The notes below the pieces were generated by a model that was not told the origin of the DNA, searched no databases, and saw only the letters and a list, made by a program, of their open reading frames with translations. Source: Stenogyne calaminthoides (Eukaryota; Streptophyta; Magnoliopsida; Lamiales; Lamiaceae). Taken from it: DNA of 64,000 nt. Both the position numbers and the translations under genes were made by a program. Every line of letters begins with the position of its first letter. The stretch's first letter is position 1. Below are positions 42,088-54,844 of this stretch, in pieces. The stretch is taken from the NCBI GenBank assembly GCA_037126765.1, contig JBBCBC010000034.1, positions 17,482,691 through 17,546,690 of the forward strand, written 5' to 3'.

Positions 42088-42681
42088 TCAATATGTAAAC
42101 CAAATTCTCATTGTAATTTTTGTTGGCTTTTTTAATGAGGTCCCACCATTCCGAATTCTTCCAAGCATGTTTCGTAACCTAGCATAAAATAGAGAATGAT
42201 TAATGTCAGCCCAATGATGATTACAAAGAACGCACCTGGGGGGACAAGGCACATGGTGAAGAGCCAGATTGGCCTCAGTGGCGACGGCACCATGGCCCGC
42301 CTTCCAGATAAAGATCTTTACTTTAAGAGGAAGTTGAAGTTTCCAGATTTTTAACCAAAGAGAGAAGTCGGGTGTCGAAGCACTGGCTTTATCGCGGTCG
42401 TTGCCATTACTTATGGTAAGGAAGTTCCAATAAGCTGATTTCACTGAGTATCTCCCCTTTTTCTCAAATTTCCAGAATCGGGAGTCGGGTTGATTGCTAT
42501 TAGTAATGGGAGTTCTTTTGATTGCTTCAATCTCATGGTGAAGAAAGAGTCTATTCAGTTTAGTCTCATCCCAGGTTGAGTTGAGAGTCATAATGTCTTC
42601 CTCCTTAACATTGCTATCAAACGTAACATTAGAAGTGATCTTACCCGCTGCAAGATTTGGAATCCATCGATCTCTTCTCAC
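42088..42681 (-). pseudogene. LINE zf-RVT domain
   Basis: Minus-strand frame with FWKFEKKGRYSVKSAYW, WKLQLPLKVKIFIWKAGHGAV and CPPRCVLCNHHWADINHSLF, the reverse-transcriptase zinc-binding region of plant LINEs. The Cys/His cluster is at about 42180-42250. Frame-broken on both sides. Confidence 0.9.
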
Positions 42682-42860
42682 ATTAAAGATTGACCCATTT
42701 CCGATTTTTCAAAACAGGCCATTAGCGACTACTTCCTTACTCCAGAGAATAGAGCACCAGATATAAGATGGATTAGCCCCTAGTGGGGCATCCATTATGT
42801 CTGAGTGTTTGAAATATCGGGCCTTAAAGATTTTGGAGACCAATGAATCCGGATTCGAAA

Positions 42861-44425
42861 TCATTCTACAGATCTGTTTAGCCAAAGGGCTTTATTAAAA
42901 AGAACAAGATCTCTGAAACCCATTCCTCTCTCACTTTTCGGCTTAGTGAGGGTTTTCCAGCTTTTCCAATGGACTTTCTTGTCATTAGCTTTGGCACCCC
43001 ACAAGAATTTAGCACTCATAGACTCAATCTCGCTGCAGATCAAGATCGGAATTCTGAAGCACGACATCGCATAGGTGGGGATGGCTTGAACAATTGCTTT
43101 AGGTAGTACCTCCCGACCACCCTCTGAAAAGAACTTATTGGCCCAGCCCTCCAATTTCTTAGCCACTCTATCCCGGATGTAGCCAAATTGGAGTTTCTTG
43201 CTCTGAGCAGAAAAGGTAGGCAGACCGAGATAGAGTTCATGTCCTTGACAGATTTGGAGGTTGAGGATGTTCTTGGTTAACTGGATATTATCATTGGAGG
43301 TGTTCTTGTTGAAGGTGACCGCGGACTTATCAAAGTTGATCAATTGACCAAAAGCCTCCTCGTACATAGAGAGGCAGGATTTAATAGCTTCAACATTGTC
43401 CTTCATAGTTTTGAAGAAAATAAGACTATCATCCGCAAAGAACAGATGGGTGATCATGGGGCTCCCACGAGCCACCCTAATGCCTTGTAGATTTCCTTCT
43501 TCAGCATTCGCATTGATCATAGTCGAAAGACCTCGTGCCACCAAAACAAACAGGTAGGGGGACAGGGGATCTCCCTGCCTTAGCCCTCTGGATGGGCTGA
43601 CATAACCTTTGACTTCGTTGTTGACTTTAAAAGAATAGAGGTAGAGGACATACATTTCATGATAAGATCAACCCATCTACTGTTGAAACCCATTTTGATC
43701 ATAGTGGCTTTAAGGTATGGTCATTCCACTCTGTCATAGGCTTTGCTCATATCCAATTTGAGAGCCGCATACCCTTGTTTGCTCTTGTTGTTACGTAACC
43801 AGTGCATGCATTCAAGCCCAATCAAAATGTTATCAGTAATGAGTCTTCCCGGAACAAAGGCACTTTGATTGGGATCGATAGCAAATCCAAGAATACTTCT
43901 AAACCGATTAGTTATGGCTCTCGCTGCAATTTTGTAGAACACATTGCATAGGCTAATGGGTCGATAATCCTTAAGGTTTGATGGATTCATGATTTTGGGG
44001 ATGAGAGAAATGATGGTAGGATTACGGTTGGTAAAGGTCTCATCCTCGTTCAGAATTTTTAGCAGCGATTCTGAAACATCATTACCAATCTGGTCCCAAG
44101 CATCTTGATAGAAAAGTGCCATGAACCCATCCGGACCGGGTGACTTGGAGGGATTGAGATCAAAAAGTGTCTTCTGAAGTTTCTCCTTAGTGAAGGGTTT
44201 CTCTAAGATGGAGTTCATATCTTGATTGATAGAAGGGATGACGTGGTTCACCACCTTCTCAATGTTATCGATGGATGGGTTTTGGGAACGAAAAAGACCA
44301 TTATAGTAATCGGTGATGGCCAAAATAATATCATCCTGCCTGGTGAGAGTGAGCCCACTATCAGAAATGAGAGAGTGAATGTTATTGTACCTTTGACATT
44401 CTGAAGCAATTTTATGGAAGTACAC
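42861..44425 (-). pseudogene. LINE reverse transcriptase
   Basis: Two minus-strand frames. 43721-44425 holds SPGPDGFMALFYQ, YRPISLCNVFYKIAARAIT, QSAFVPGRLITDNIL and LDMSKAYDRVEW (first catalytic Asp). 42861-43655 holds RGLRQGDPLSPYLFVL and the FADD box (HLFFADDSLIFF, about 43428-43455). A frameshift lies at 43656-43720. The catalytic residues themselves are intact. The enzyme primes cDNA synthesis at nicked target DNA. Confidence 0.93.
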
Positions 44426-44950
44426 AGTATTACGATCTCCGGACGAGAGCCAATTGACCCTTAATCTTTGGCTCCAATATTTTTCCTCTTGATAAAGAAG
44501 TTTCTCAAGAGTAACTTCAAGGGAGCGACACTTCTCGATATTGAACGCTTCGTTCTCAATATTCAGTTGGTGATTGAGCTCATCACGGGTACCCTTAATC
44601 TTCCTCTGTATATCCCCTATTCGACACTAGGCCCATTTTTTAAGAAGACCGGCCGTGTTCTCAATACGGTTCTGAAGATCACTATTCTGGGTTGAGGCAT
44701 TCCAGGACTTGGTAAGAATATCCTTGTAGTCATCCTCAAGCAGCCATTTGTGCTAAAACATGAAACGCTTCGAACCTGTCTTGGCTTTGTGCAATTGATT
44801 ATCTCCCCAAGTTACCTCCAATAGAATGGGCCTGTGGTCCGACCCATAGTAATCCAGGTTCGTGATTTTTCTCTCCATAAAATTATTAATCCAATCAATC
44901 GAAGCAACGAATCTATCAAGACGTACAAGCACTCTTTGAATCCCTTTTCT
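44426..44950 (-). pseudogene. LINE endonuclease C-terminus and linker
   Basis: Minus strand encodes RVLVRLDRFVASIDW and YYGSDHRPILLEV, the C-terminal SDH box of the APE-like endonuclease (His near 44845), then the linker to RT with an HKWLLEDD segment preceded by a CAG-to-TAG stop. The domain is cut at 44950 by element E and continues at 54151. Confidence 0.87.
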
Positions 44951-46554
44951 TGTTGGAATTTAGAGGCAAGTAAACACGTAAAACATGTGCAGCGGAATTA
45001 AATAGTTCACCAACAACAAACATATAATTGCAAGTATGAACACGAAAAATAGTAACAAGAAATCTTACAGCAACTCAAGAGCAGATTTCTCAACTACGGT
45101 ATCCACGTAATCCCCGTTTACAAATTCGCGCATATTCGCCAGCGTTGAATCTCGAGATGAATTTGCTAGGAAAATTTTAACTCTCGATTTTATGGAGAAA
45201 TTTGAACAACTAATTATTATGAATCCCAAGAGCTCATATTTATAGGAGAGACTCAGCTTAAATCTTAAGCTAGCCTAATTAGGAAATAATATCCCTAATC
45301 CTTATTTGTATAAATCCCTAGGATTTATTTCTCCATATAAATCTCTACGAATTTAATTTTCATATGTGGAAAATCTCTACGATTTATTTCCTCATATAAT
45401 TAAATCCTACAATAATATTCCATATATTATTGTTGGGAATTTCTATTTAATTAAATTCAATTTAATTAAACATTAATAATAATTACTTCCAAATTAATCT
45501 ATTATTAATTAATGCTCCATAAATTAAATATTAAATCCAATTTAACATTTAATCAATCAACTTTAATCTGTAAAGGGGACTACTTGTTGTGTGACCCATA
45601 TGCCCTCATATATCAAGCGATTAGTCAAACTAATGGTCTTAATTGAACCCTAGATAATAAATCAGACATTCTCAATATATGAGGTACGTGGCGAGAAAAG
45701 TGCAACTACCTGTAATAGAAATGTGGGCAATTGCGATTTCCTCCTTTCATTCACGAATATTCGATTTAGTCTTGAACATTATGAAGTGTCTATTCAAATA
45801 ACTAAATCAATTTATCTCTAATCACTAATTGATCATTAGTGTCACACTTATTCACAAAGTCTAAGTTGGCGTGCATTGGCCAATGACTTAGATACAATTA
45901 TGATGAGAAGATGAGTATTCTCTATAAATCCACTTTGAGGAATGAATCCTTTTCTTGGCTCAACTACCACGCACATGCACTTCGTGATGAACCCAATCCA
46001 AGCCATATCTACCCATATACGGGTGCAAGCGTCGGTCATGGTCAAAGTTCATCACTCCACACATGTCGTGCGTATTGACCTCAAGTCAAAGGAGTATCGC
46101 ATAGCTCCCACTAACCGAGACACCCGTAGACACATATAGTGGAACTACATCAAACGGTTTCTCGGATGGGTATACCAATACCCTCTAAGGTATTTGTGCA
46201 TCTATCATGAGATACCTAGTATCTCGTAGTAAGTGAGATCTTACTACACTCTCTAAGAGTATGATGCAGATCGCACACCAATCTCCATTGCATCATCAAT
46301 ATCCCATTCTTGGTGATCCTAGATTGGGGTTATTTGAGAATCAAGCTTAAGTCATCTGAGTTCTCACACACTCAATGACAGCAGTGATTCATGGGAACAC
46401 ATATAAGAATAAATGCAAACAATCAAACATAATATTCTAGTGAGTGTAATGCCATACATTAATATTAAACAAACATTAACATTAAACAAATACTGAATAT
46501 TATCTGAGTATTATGTCCGTACAATGGATTGTCTCTAGGACACTAACACTAACA
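44951..46554 (-). repeat. Element E 3' LTR (1604 bp)
   Basis: Plus reading TGTTGGAATTTAGAGGCAAG to CACTAACACTAACA, followed by the reversed polypurine tract ATCTCCCACTTGAAC. The TATA box (minus CCTATAAATATG) is at about 45235-45246. Confidence 0.93.
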
Positions 46555-46568
46555 ATCTCCCACTTGAA

Positions 46569-47080
46569 CTAGAGACAATCACCTACATGTCTAACCCCTA
46601 GACCATTAAAATGTCTAGTGTGTACATGAACACTCAAAGCCTTGGTGAAAGGATCAGCCAGGTTATCCTCCGTGGGGACACGTTCTAACTCTATCTCTCC
46701 TCTAGCGATTATCTCTATTATCAAGTGATAACGCCTCGGTACATGCTTATTTCTGTTATTGGATCTCGGTTCCTTAGCTTGCGCAACCGCACCAGTGATG
46801 TCACAATGCAACTTTATTGGACTGCTGACATTCGGAACTACCCCTAGTTCACTTAAGAACTGTTTTATCCAGACAGCTTCTTTGGCAGCTTCCGTCGCAG
46901 TGATGTACTCAGCTTCGGTTGTTGAATCCGCGGTAGTCTCTTGTTTGGAACTATTCTAACTAACCGCCCCACCATTGAGAGTGAACACATAACCCGATTA
47001 TGACTTGTAATCGTCACAGTAGGATTGAAAACTTGTGTCAGCATAGCCAGTGGCCATCAATTCTGACTGTCCTCCGTAGA
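46569..47080 (-). pseudogene. Element E RNase H
   Basis: Minus-strand MHCDITGAVAQAKEPRSNNR and TEDNLADPFTKALS (46569-46811) give the second half of copia RNase H; the first half (GYADTSFQSY region) falls at 46998-47080. A TAG near 46957 replaces a Trp in the segment before the SKQ-type motif (G to A). Confidence 0.85.
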
Positions 47081-48261
47081 CTAAGAAGTATTCTTTAGTA
47101 CGTCTGAGGTACTCAAGAATATTCTTGACAGCAATCCAGTGAGGTTCACCCGGATTCTGTTGGTATCTACCAGTAGTTCTGCAGCGAAGGCCACATCCGG
47201 CCTTGTGCAAGTCATGGCGTACATGATGGATCCAATTGCAGATGCATATGGTATATCCTTCATGCGCTGGATATCAATGTCTGTGGAAGGACAATCCTTC
47301 TTAGACAACTTTATCCCATAACATGCTGGCAGGGAACCTCTCTTAGAGTTTTCTATCGCAAATCGCTTCAACACCTTGTCTACGTAGGTTGACTGTGACA
47401 GCCCTAGCATCCTTTTGGATCTATCCCTATGGATCTTGATCCCTAAGATGTAGCAGGCTTCACCAAGATCCTTCATCATGAAGGTCTTTGATAACCATCT
47501 TTCACTGACTGCATTACTGGGATATTGTTTCCCATAATGAGTATGTCATCGACATACACAACTCTGAAAATAATATTCTTCCCAATGCACTTCCTATAAA
47601 TGCACGGATCTTCCGAATTTCTGATGAAGTCAAAAGATTTGACAGCTTCATCAAATCGGATATTCCAACTCCTAGAAGCTTGCTTCAATCCATAGATGGA
47701 TCGTTTAAGCTTGCACACAAGATTAGATTTTGGCTTTGATATAAAACCTTCAGGTTAAGTTATAAACACTTCCTTGTCAATGTTACCATTGAGGAAAGCT
47801 GTTTTGACATCCATCTGCCAAATCTCATAATCTAGATGTGCTGCTACCGCAAGTAAAATTCGAATGGACTTGATCTTAGCAACTGGTGAGAAATTCTCAT
47901 CATAGTCAATGCCTTCGCGTTGACTATAACCTTTCGCCACCAACCTAGCCTTGTAGGTTTGTACTTTGCCATTTGCATCGGTCTTTCGTTTAAAGACCCA
48001 CTTGCAACCTATGGGTCTAACCCTTTTCGGCAATTCAACCAAGTCCCAAACTTGATTGATGTACATCGAGTCCATCTCGGATTTCATGGCTTCATGCCAC
48101 TTCTTTGAGTCAACATCTAATGTTGCCTCAGTGTAAGTCTTAGGTTCGTCTTTATCCGAGATTTTCACGTCATCATGTTCCTCTACGAGGAAACCATAAT
48201 ATCTAGTGGGTGGATTATGAACTCTAGTGGACTTACGGAGTTGTGGTTGTTCAGACTTCAC
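47081..48261 (-). pseudogene. Element E reverse transcriptase
   Basis: Open stretches 47755-48261 (KARLVAKGYSQREGIDYDEN, IWQMDVKTAFLNGNIDKEVF), 47476-47718 (SIYGLKQASRSWN, VVYVDDILIMGNN) and 47081-47479 (KDLGEACYILGIKIHRDRSK). Only two or three lesions separate them: a TAA in place of CAA before PEGF (about 47754), a frameshift near 47478 and another near 47170. All catalytic residues remain. Confidence 0.92.
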
Positions 48262-48338
48262 ATTCTGATTGTGAAAATTTTGTGGTGCAGCGATCTCATC
48301 GTTGACCGGGGAGACTTCGAGAACGACACTTCGGATGC

Positions 48339-49400
48339 TTATTGAGCATTTTCGGATGCCTCTTGAATGGGAGTTTGAACTATGCTGTTCTCATTCAGTC
48401 TACTTTGAGTTCGTTGTGCAGGCAATGCAACTCCAATTACACTCCCACTGGCTGAAAGAGGATCACTTAGTGATAAACTTCCACCATGTGAGCTGCTGAA
48501 TGCTCCCACTGATTCTTTGTCATGTTGCTTTGACAATATATCAGTCTCCTTGTCAATTTGTGGTTCTTGAATTTCTTCAAGTTCTATCGGCTTACGACCT
48601 TGTCCCTTGAAGACGTAGTCTTCTTCAAGGAATTTGGCTTGCCTAGAAACAATCACTGTTTGTTTCTCAGGGAGATAGAAATAATATCCTCTAGTTTCCT
48701 TAGGATATCCCACAAAGTAACCCTTTTCACCTTTTGATTCCAACTTGTCAGTGTGCATCTTCTTCACAAACGCGGGGCAACCCCACGTTTTCATGTGAGT
48801 GAAGTTTGGCTTCTTGCCATGTCATAGCTCGTATGGCGTATGCTCAACTGATTTGGATGGAATCATATTCAGAATGTAGATTGAGGTTTGAAGCGCGTAT
48901 CCCCATAAGAATGTCAGAAGAGAGGAAAAGCTCATCATGGACCTTACCATGTCCAACAAGGTTCGGTTTCTCCTCTCGGACACACCATTCATTTGTGGTG
49001 TTCCGGGAGGAGTCCATTGTGATTGGATTCCATGCAACTTCAAGTAATCAGTGAACTCATGGCTAAGATATTCTCCTCCTCGGTCTGATCAAAGAGTATT
49101 AATACTCTTACCAAGATGCTTCTCTACTTCAGCCTTATACTCTTTGAACTTCTCAAAGGACTCGGATTTGTGTTTCATCAGATACACATACCCGAACCTA
49201 GAAAAATCATCAGTAAAGGTTATGAAGTATCCGAAGTGACCCCTAGCTAGAGTGGGTAGTGGTCAACAAACGTCACTGTGGATCAACTCTAGAACTTCTT
49301 TGGCACAAACCCCTTTCCCAGAAAAGGGTTTGTTGATCATCTTGCCTTTGAGACAAGATTCGCAATTTCCATAAGATTCAAAATCGAATGGGGTTAAGTA
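48339..49400 (-). pseudogene. Element E integrase
   Basis: 48822-49043 carries WTPPGTPQMNGVSERRNRTL (DDE Glu); 48339-48794 carries KTWGCPAFVKKMHTDKLE and GYFVGYPKETRGYYFYLP, the copia C-terminal region. The core (about 49050-49260) has a CGA-to-TGA stop within the LRSDRGGEY-equivalent region (about 49086). The CESC region of the finger is at about 49330-49370. Confidence 0.88.
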
Positions 49401-49406
49401 GTCCAA

Positions 49407-49960
49407 CTATCTCAACCTTGCAATTCTTTTCTCATTAGCATGACCAAGTCTACAATGCCACAAGTAAGTCGGGTTTTTATGATTACTAAGTTTGAGTCGT
49501 TTGTTTTGTATATTAAGAATATCATGTCCACAATGCAACAAATATAAACCATTAGATAAAGGAGCATTTCCGTAAACATCACCATTAAGCGAAAAATAAC
49601 AATTATTATTTGCAAAATGGAAGGAAAAACCTTCATTATCCAACATCGGAATAGAAATAATGTTGCGGGTAATAGAAGGAACAAAATTACAATTATTCAG
49701 TTTAAGTCTAAAACCAGAGGGTAAATCTAAAACATAAAAGCCAACACGTTCAGCAGCAACTCTTGGTCCATTCCCAACGTGTAGAGCGAATTCACCCGGC
49801 CTAACTGCCCTGCTATGCTTGAGACCCTGCACATTAGTACAAATGTGTGAGCCACAATCGGTATCCAATACCCAACAGTTAGTATCATTTGTGGACATAT
49901 TTATCTCAATAACAAACATACTTGTTCCAGTGGTTGAGACACCTTGTGTCTTCTTTTCAG
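49407..49960 (-). pseudogene. Element E protease and pre-integrase start
   Basis: A 202-codon minus frame with CWVLDTDCGSHICTNVQGL. The usual motif is D-T-G, so the Gly is Asp here (GAT at 49857-49859), again a G-to-A change. The frame continues through the HHCC start (YLWHCRLGHANEKRIARL). Confidence 0.88.
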
Positions 49961-49963
49961 CTG

Positions 49964-50800
49964 CTAGAACCTTACAGTCCTTCTTCCAATTCCCTTCTGC
50001 TTGCAATGGAGGCATACATCCTTGTCCACCCTATCCTTCTTTTGAATCCCACCTTTGGGCTTAAGGAGGTTCGGCTTGGAGCCTTTCTTTGCCTTGCCCC
50101 TTCGCTTCTTCTTTCCTTTCGGAGCAGAAGAAGTAGAGGCACTCACCATGAGCACGGGCTTTTCCTTAGCAGCGGAAGACTCAAAAGTCTTTAGCATGTT
50201 ATGCAGCTCGAGCATATTCGATTCCGTCTTATTCATATTAAAGTTTACCACGAAACTCGAATATGAATTTGGAAACGACTGAAGAATGGCATAAACAACA
50301 ACATTGGTCCCGAGCTCAGTACCCAACCGACCAAGTTTCTTGATTAGCCCTATCATCTTCAACACATGAGGAGAAACCTTCCCTCCTTCAGACATCCGAC
50401 ATCTAAACAGATCTCTCATCACTTCATAAATCTCGGAACGAGATTCAGAATCAAAGAGAAACTTCAGATGCTTGATCATCTCGAAGGGAAGCATCCTCTC
50501 ATGTTGCCTTTGCAACTCGAGAGTCATCCCGAGGAGCATAATATACTGAGCATGGGAAGCATCATCTTGATGTTTCTTTTGAGCTTCGGCGTCAAACGCC
50601 TCGGCCTCTTCAGTACCAGCCTCCGGGGTAGCAGGGATTGGAGTGTCCAACACGTACTCAATCTTTTCTTGTCTAAGCACCAAACGAACATTTTGGTGCC
50701 AGTCGAGAAAGTTTGGCCCAGCCAATTTGTTCGTTTCCAAAACGCTTCTCAATGAAAAGTTATTCATTGAGAACAATCCTAGAGAAATAAAATAAAACAA
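49964..50800 (-). pseudogene. Element E gag
   Basis: Minus-strand frame of 278 codons. The likely original start is the internal MNNFSLRSVLETNKLAGPNF (gag N-terminus), since the ten or so residues before it are hydrophobic leader translation. The UBN2-type core has LLGMTLELQRQHERM and YEVMRDLFRCRMSEGG; the basic tail has KGKKKRRGKAKKGSK; the knuckle starts DVCLHCKQKG and is cut by a frameshift before its last Cys. Nearly intact, in keeping with the similar LTRs. Confidence 0.9.
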
Positions 50801-52555
50801 GAATTAAAACACATAATTCTTATGATCAATATTCAGCAATCAAAATAAATATGGCCTTTTAAATTTATTTTGTCTCCATTATTTTCACATACTTAACGAC
50901 CTCATCGGAAAAGTACGAATTTATATCGCATATAAATCATAATGGACTAGGATCCACGTTACTACTATTATAATCCCAGCGAGGGTTGATCATTATAACA
51001 GCATAACTGGTAGGTCTCCAAACCAATTGCAATCTGCAACTCCTAGTTTGTCGAACCTAGTTCAACTGATGTTACTTACCCTTTGTTCCCCGCGAGGGCT
51101 AGCGAAACAAAGTTAAGTTGGTTTACAACCATCAAGCGGCGACATCACATGTCCCTATAAAAGTCCCGTTATATGTAGATCCGAGCAAAAGACGAGAGTC
51201 TTTAAGTACTCATTGGAACGAAATCTCCGGTTTACTTTTAATTTTGATGGAAGACATCTTATCAAATTAATGAGAAAACCATATTTTAGTGAGGAACATT
51301 TTAAAGGCGGGGTATTAATTGCTTAATTGAGATCCATAATGATGTCTAAGTCACATTTGAGCAATTACGGGTGCCGCCTACCCAAACATGACATATGCGG
51401 ACTAATAAATATTTGGGCGACGTCTACCCAAACATTTAACACGGTCCGACAAGTATTAGGCGCCGCCTACCCAAACAGTTATAATGCGGACTGTACAACG
51501 GGTTAACTAATTTAAAACGATTAAACAAGTTAACAGTGGGTTTTAATAAATCCTTTTTAAAACGAGCTTTAAGTCCAAATTAAAGTTTCAGTTTTAAGGT
51601 TATTAAAATTACAATTAATCCAATTAATTGTTATTGGTCCAACCAATTTTATTTTAGAAATTTAAACTTAATTAAAAATCCAAAAGTGTTCAATTATTTG
51701 TTTTATTCCGGGGGCTCAGGTGCAATTTCCAAAACTTGCACGGGAGGGCCTGTCTCAAATCAAATTTGCAAAACAGCCCTCCAACATCATCACCCATACC
51801 AAATCGAATCCAATCCGACAATCCAAACACCCAAATCAACCAAATTTCTGAAATTTTTAACGATTTCATCACAAATTAATCCAATTAATCTATTGTGCAA
51901 CTGAACAATGAAATCCAAACAATTAGAAATATGTCCAGATTCAATGTCAGAAGCAAAGGGATGAAAAACGAAGAACGCGGCTCACGGCAATGTCAATCGG
52001 ACCGAACTGAGTCGTCGGCGTCACGCCTAGCGTGCGGGTGACTCGCGGTTGCGGTCGAATCGAGAAGGGGCATGTGCAGAGCCGCGGCCCCTTGGTCAGA
52101 CCTGGTTCGAAACCAGTCTGATCGGAGAAGACGATCGAAAGACGTCTCGATTCTGGTGGGGCGCCGCCATGGAAAAACACCGAGACACACACGCCGGCCA
52201 AGTCCCGATGGAGTCCAGGCGCACCGCCGTCAATAGATACGGCGTCATGTGGAGTTGAATCGCAACAGAGGGCGGCGACTCGCGATGGGGGGTGAGCGAA
52301 TCGTGATGGGAACGAAGCATCGCGACGGGCGCGACGAACCACGGGCGTAGCGCCGCCGGCCGTGAAGCGATGAATTGCAGCGGCGAAAACCCCATTTTGG
52401 GTTTAACCCTAATTCTGGGGGTTGAAGACGAGTGGGTGTGATACCCAAAAATCAAACAAATACACGAGGGGTGCGGTTCTTCTAAAGAACCGTGCCCCAT
52501 GGTTTTTTTTTTAACTTTAATTTTAAAACCAAAAACCAATTATAACAAAGATCCT
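50801..52555 (-). other. Element E leader with small tandem repeat and GC-rich island
   Basis: About 1.75 kb with no conserved coding. At 51370-51492 there are three tandem units of about 46 bp, each with CGCCTACCCAAACA or a variant. The part 51950-52470 is GC-rich with open frames on both strands (for example 51947-52342 minus, 52096-52539 minus), which I read as a composition effect. Confidence 0.7.
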
Positions 52556-52570
52556 GAAGCTCTGATACCA
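52556..52570 (-). promoter_or_regulatory. Element E primer-binding site
   Basis: Minus-strand TGGTATCAGAGCTTC lies 1 bp from the LTR end (52572), complementary to tRNA-iMet. Confidence 0.92.
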
Positions 52571-52571
52571 C

Positions 52572-54150
52572 TGTTTGAATTTAGAGGCACGTAAAACATG
52601 CGCATCGGAATTAAATAGTTCACCAACAACGAACATATAATTGCAAGTATGAACACGAAAAACAGTAACAAGAAATCTTACAGCAACTCAAGAGCAGATT
52701 TCTCAACTACGGTATCCACGTAATCCCGTTTACAAATTCGCGCAGATTCGCCAGCGTTGAATCCCGAGATGAATTTGCTAGAAAAATTCTAACTCTAAAT
52801 TTTATGGAGAAATTTGAACAACTAATTATTATGAATCCCAAGAGCTCATATTTATAGGAGAGACTCAGCTTAAATCTTAAGCTAGCCTAATTAGGAAATA
52901 ATATCCCTAATCCTTATTTGTATAAATCCCTAGGATTTATTTCTCCATATAAATCTCTACGAATTTAATTTCCATATGTGGAAAATCTCTACGATTTATT
53001 TTCTCATATAATTAAATCCTACAATAATATTCCATATATTATTGTTGGGAATTCCTATTTAATTAAATCCAATTTAATTAAATATTAATAATAATTAATT
53101 CCAAATTAATCTATTATTAATTAATTCTCCATAAATTAAATATTAAATCCAATTTAACATTTAATCAACCAACTTTAATCTGTAAAGGGGACTACTTGTT
53201 GTGTGACCCATAGGCCCTCATATATCGAGCGATTAGTCAAACTAACGGTCTTAATTGAACCCTAGACAATAAATCAGACATTCTCAATATATGAGGTACG
53301 TTGCGAGAAAAGTGCAACTACCTGTAATAGAAATGTGGGCAATTGCGATTTCCTCCTTTCATTCACGAATACTCGATTTAGTCTTGAACATGATGAAGTG
53401 TCTATTCAAATAACTAAATCAATTTATCTCTAATCATTAATTGTTCATTAGTGTCACACTTAATCACAAAGTCTAAGTTGACATGCATTGGCCAATGACT
53501 TAGATCCAATTATGATGAGAAGATGAGTATTCTCTCTAAATCCACTTTGAGGAATGGATCCTTTTCTTGGCTCAACTACCACGCACATGCACTTCGTGAT
53601 GAACCCAATCCAAGCCATATCTACCCATAGACGGGTGCAAGCGTCGGTCATGGTCAAAGTTCATCACTCCACACATGTCGTGCGTATTGACCTCAAGTCA
53701 AAGGAGTATCGCATAGCTCCCACTAACTGAGACACTCGTAGACACATATAGTGGAACTACATCAAACTGTTTATCGGATGGGTATACCAATACCCTCTAA
53801 GGTATTTGTGCATCCATCATGAGATACCTAGTATCTCGTAGTAAGTGAGATCTTACTACACTCTCTAAGAGTATGATGCAGATCGCACACCAATCTCCAT
53901 TGCATCATCAATATTCCATTCTTGATGATCCTCGAGGGGCTATTTGAGAATCAAGCTTAAGTCATCTGAGTTCTCACACACTCAATGACAGCAGTGATTC
54001 ATGGGAACACATATAAGAATAAATGCAAACAATCAAACATAATATTCTAATGAGTGTAATGCCATACATTTAATATTAAACAAACATTAACATTAAACAA
54101 ATACTGAATATTATCTGAGTATTATGTCCTTACAATGGATTGTCTCCAGG
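52572..54150 (-). repeat. Element E 5' LTR (about 1.58 kb), outer end truncated
   Basis: Starts TGTTTGAATTTAGAGGCACG and follows the 3' LTR closely to GGATTGTCTC (54146). There LINE coding sequence begins in place of the expected TAGGACACTAACACTAACA. TATA box at about 52849-52857 (minus strand). Confidence 0.9.
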
Positions 54151-54695
54151 TGAAGGTCGGGCCTTCCGCATCCTAATCAAACAGGTTATTCTTGGTTAGT
54201 GCCGCTTGGAAGTCTCTCATTTGACTAAGAGCTCTCGGCGCACCCCCTTGTTTTTCCATTTCATAGAGAATTTCATTGAAGTCACCACCTACAAGCCAAC
54301 CAATTGAATCACTAGTGTGTGTTTAGCGATTTTATTCAGAAGATCCCAGGAAAGATGACGAAGATTGCACTTAGGGTTGCCATAAAAGCCAGTAAAATAC
54401 CAACAACAGTTACAATAGGAAACTAAGCAATCAATATGCCCAGAAGAGACGACAAAATAGAAACATTCAGGTTTTCATTCCAAAACCAAAGAAGGCCGCC
54501 ACTCCGGCCTGCCACATCGACACAAAAACAACCCGAGAAATTTAACAAAACAAGCCAACTAGAGGCAACATACTGAGAAACTTTAGATTCAGAAATAAAT
54601 AAGAGATCAGGGGAGTTATCCTTGATGAGACGTTGGAGATTCCGGAATGCTAGATTTCCCCCAAGGCCTCGAGCATTCCATACTAAGTGCTTCAT
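54151..54695 (-). pseudogene. LINE endonuclease N-terminus, start of ORF2
   Basis: The ATG at 54693-54695 opens MKHLVWNARGLGG, the standard start of plant LINE ORF2, with ISESK carrying the catalytic Glu. A stop near 54423 and a frameshift separate it from GGDFNEIL (Asp/Asn of the APE fold, about 54265-54290) and from GPTFTW at the E insertion point. The protein resumes in the 44950 piece with RVLVRLDRF. Confidence 0.88.
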
Positions 54696-54844
54696 GGTTC
54701 TTGGCAGTGCTGGTTGTTGCCAGACACCGCCGTTGTATCAGTTGCTTCAGATCTGCGCCTCGACACCACTTGGACTTCATCCTAATTCCTCCAAAATATC
54801 CCAAAAGCAATCTAAAACGCGGTTACAATGAAAAGAAACCAAAC

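Larger units (their letters stand above)
44951..54150 (-). mobile_element. Ty1/copia retrotransposon E inserted in the LINE endonuclease
   Basis: A 9.2-kb minus-strand element of another family: 3' LTR 44951-46554, RNase H, RT, integrase, protease, gag, leader, primer site, and 5' LTR 52572 to about 54150. It is in the same orientation as the LINE. The right end lacks the outer 15-20 bases of the LTR, so no target duplication can be read. The two LTRs are very similar apart from an 8-bp indel near one end, so E is among the younger insertions. Confidence 0.93.

Noticed and set aside
45848..46139. 65-codon frames repeated in both E LTRs
   Set aside because: They are LTR sequence present at 53460-53657 as well; the frames contain substitutions at conserved-looking positions and there is no reason to call a gene.
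51947..52539. Frames of 131 and 147 codons in the E leader
   Set aside because: Same GC-rich leader situation; low-complexity Arg/Ser/Pro composition, overlapping frames and no recognisable protein.
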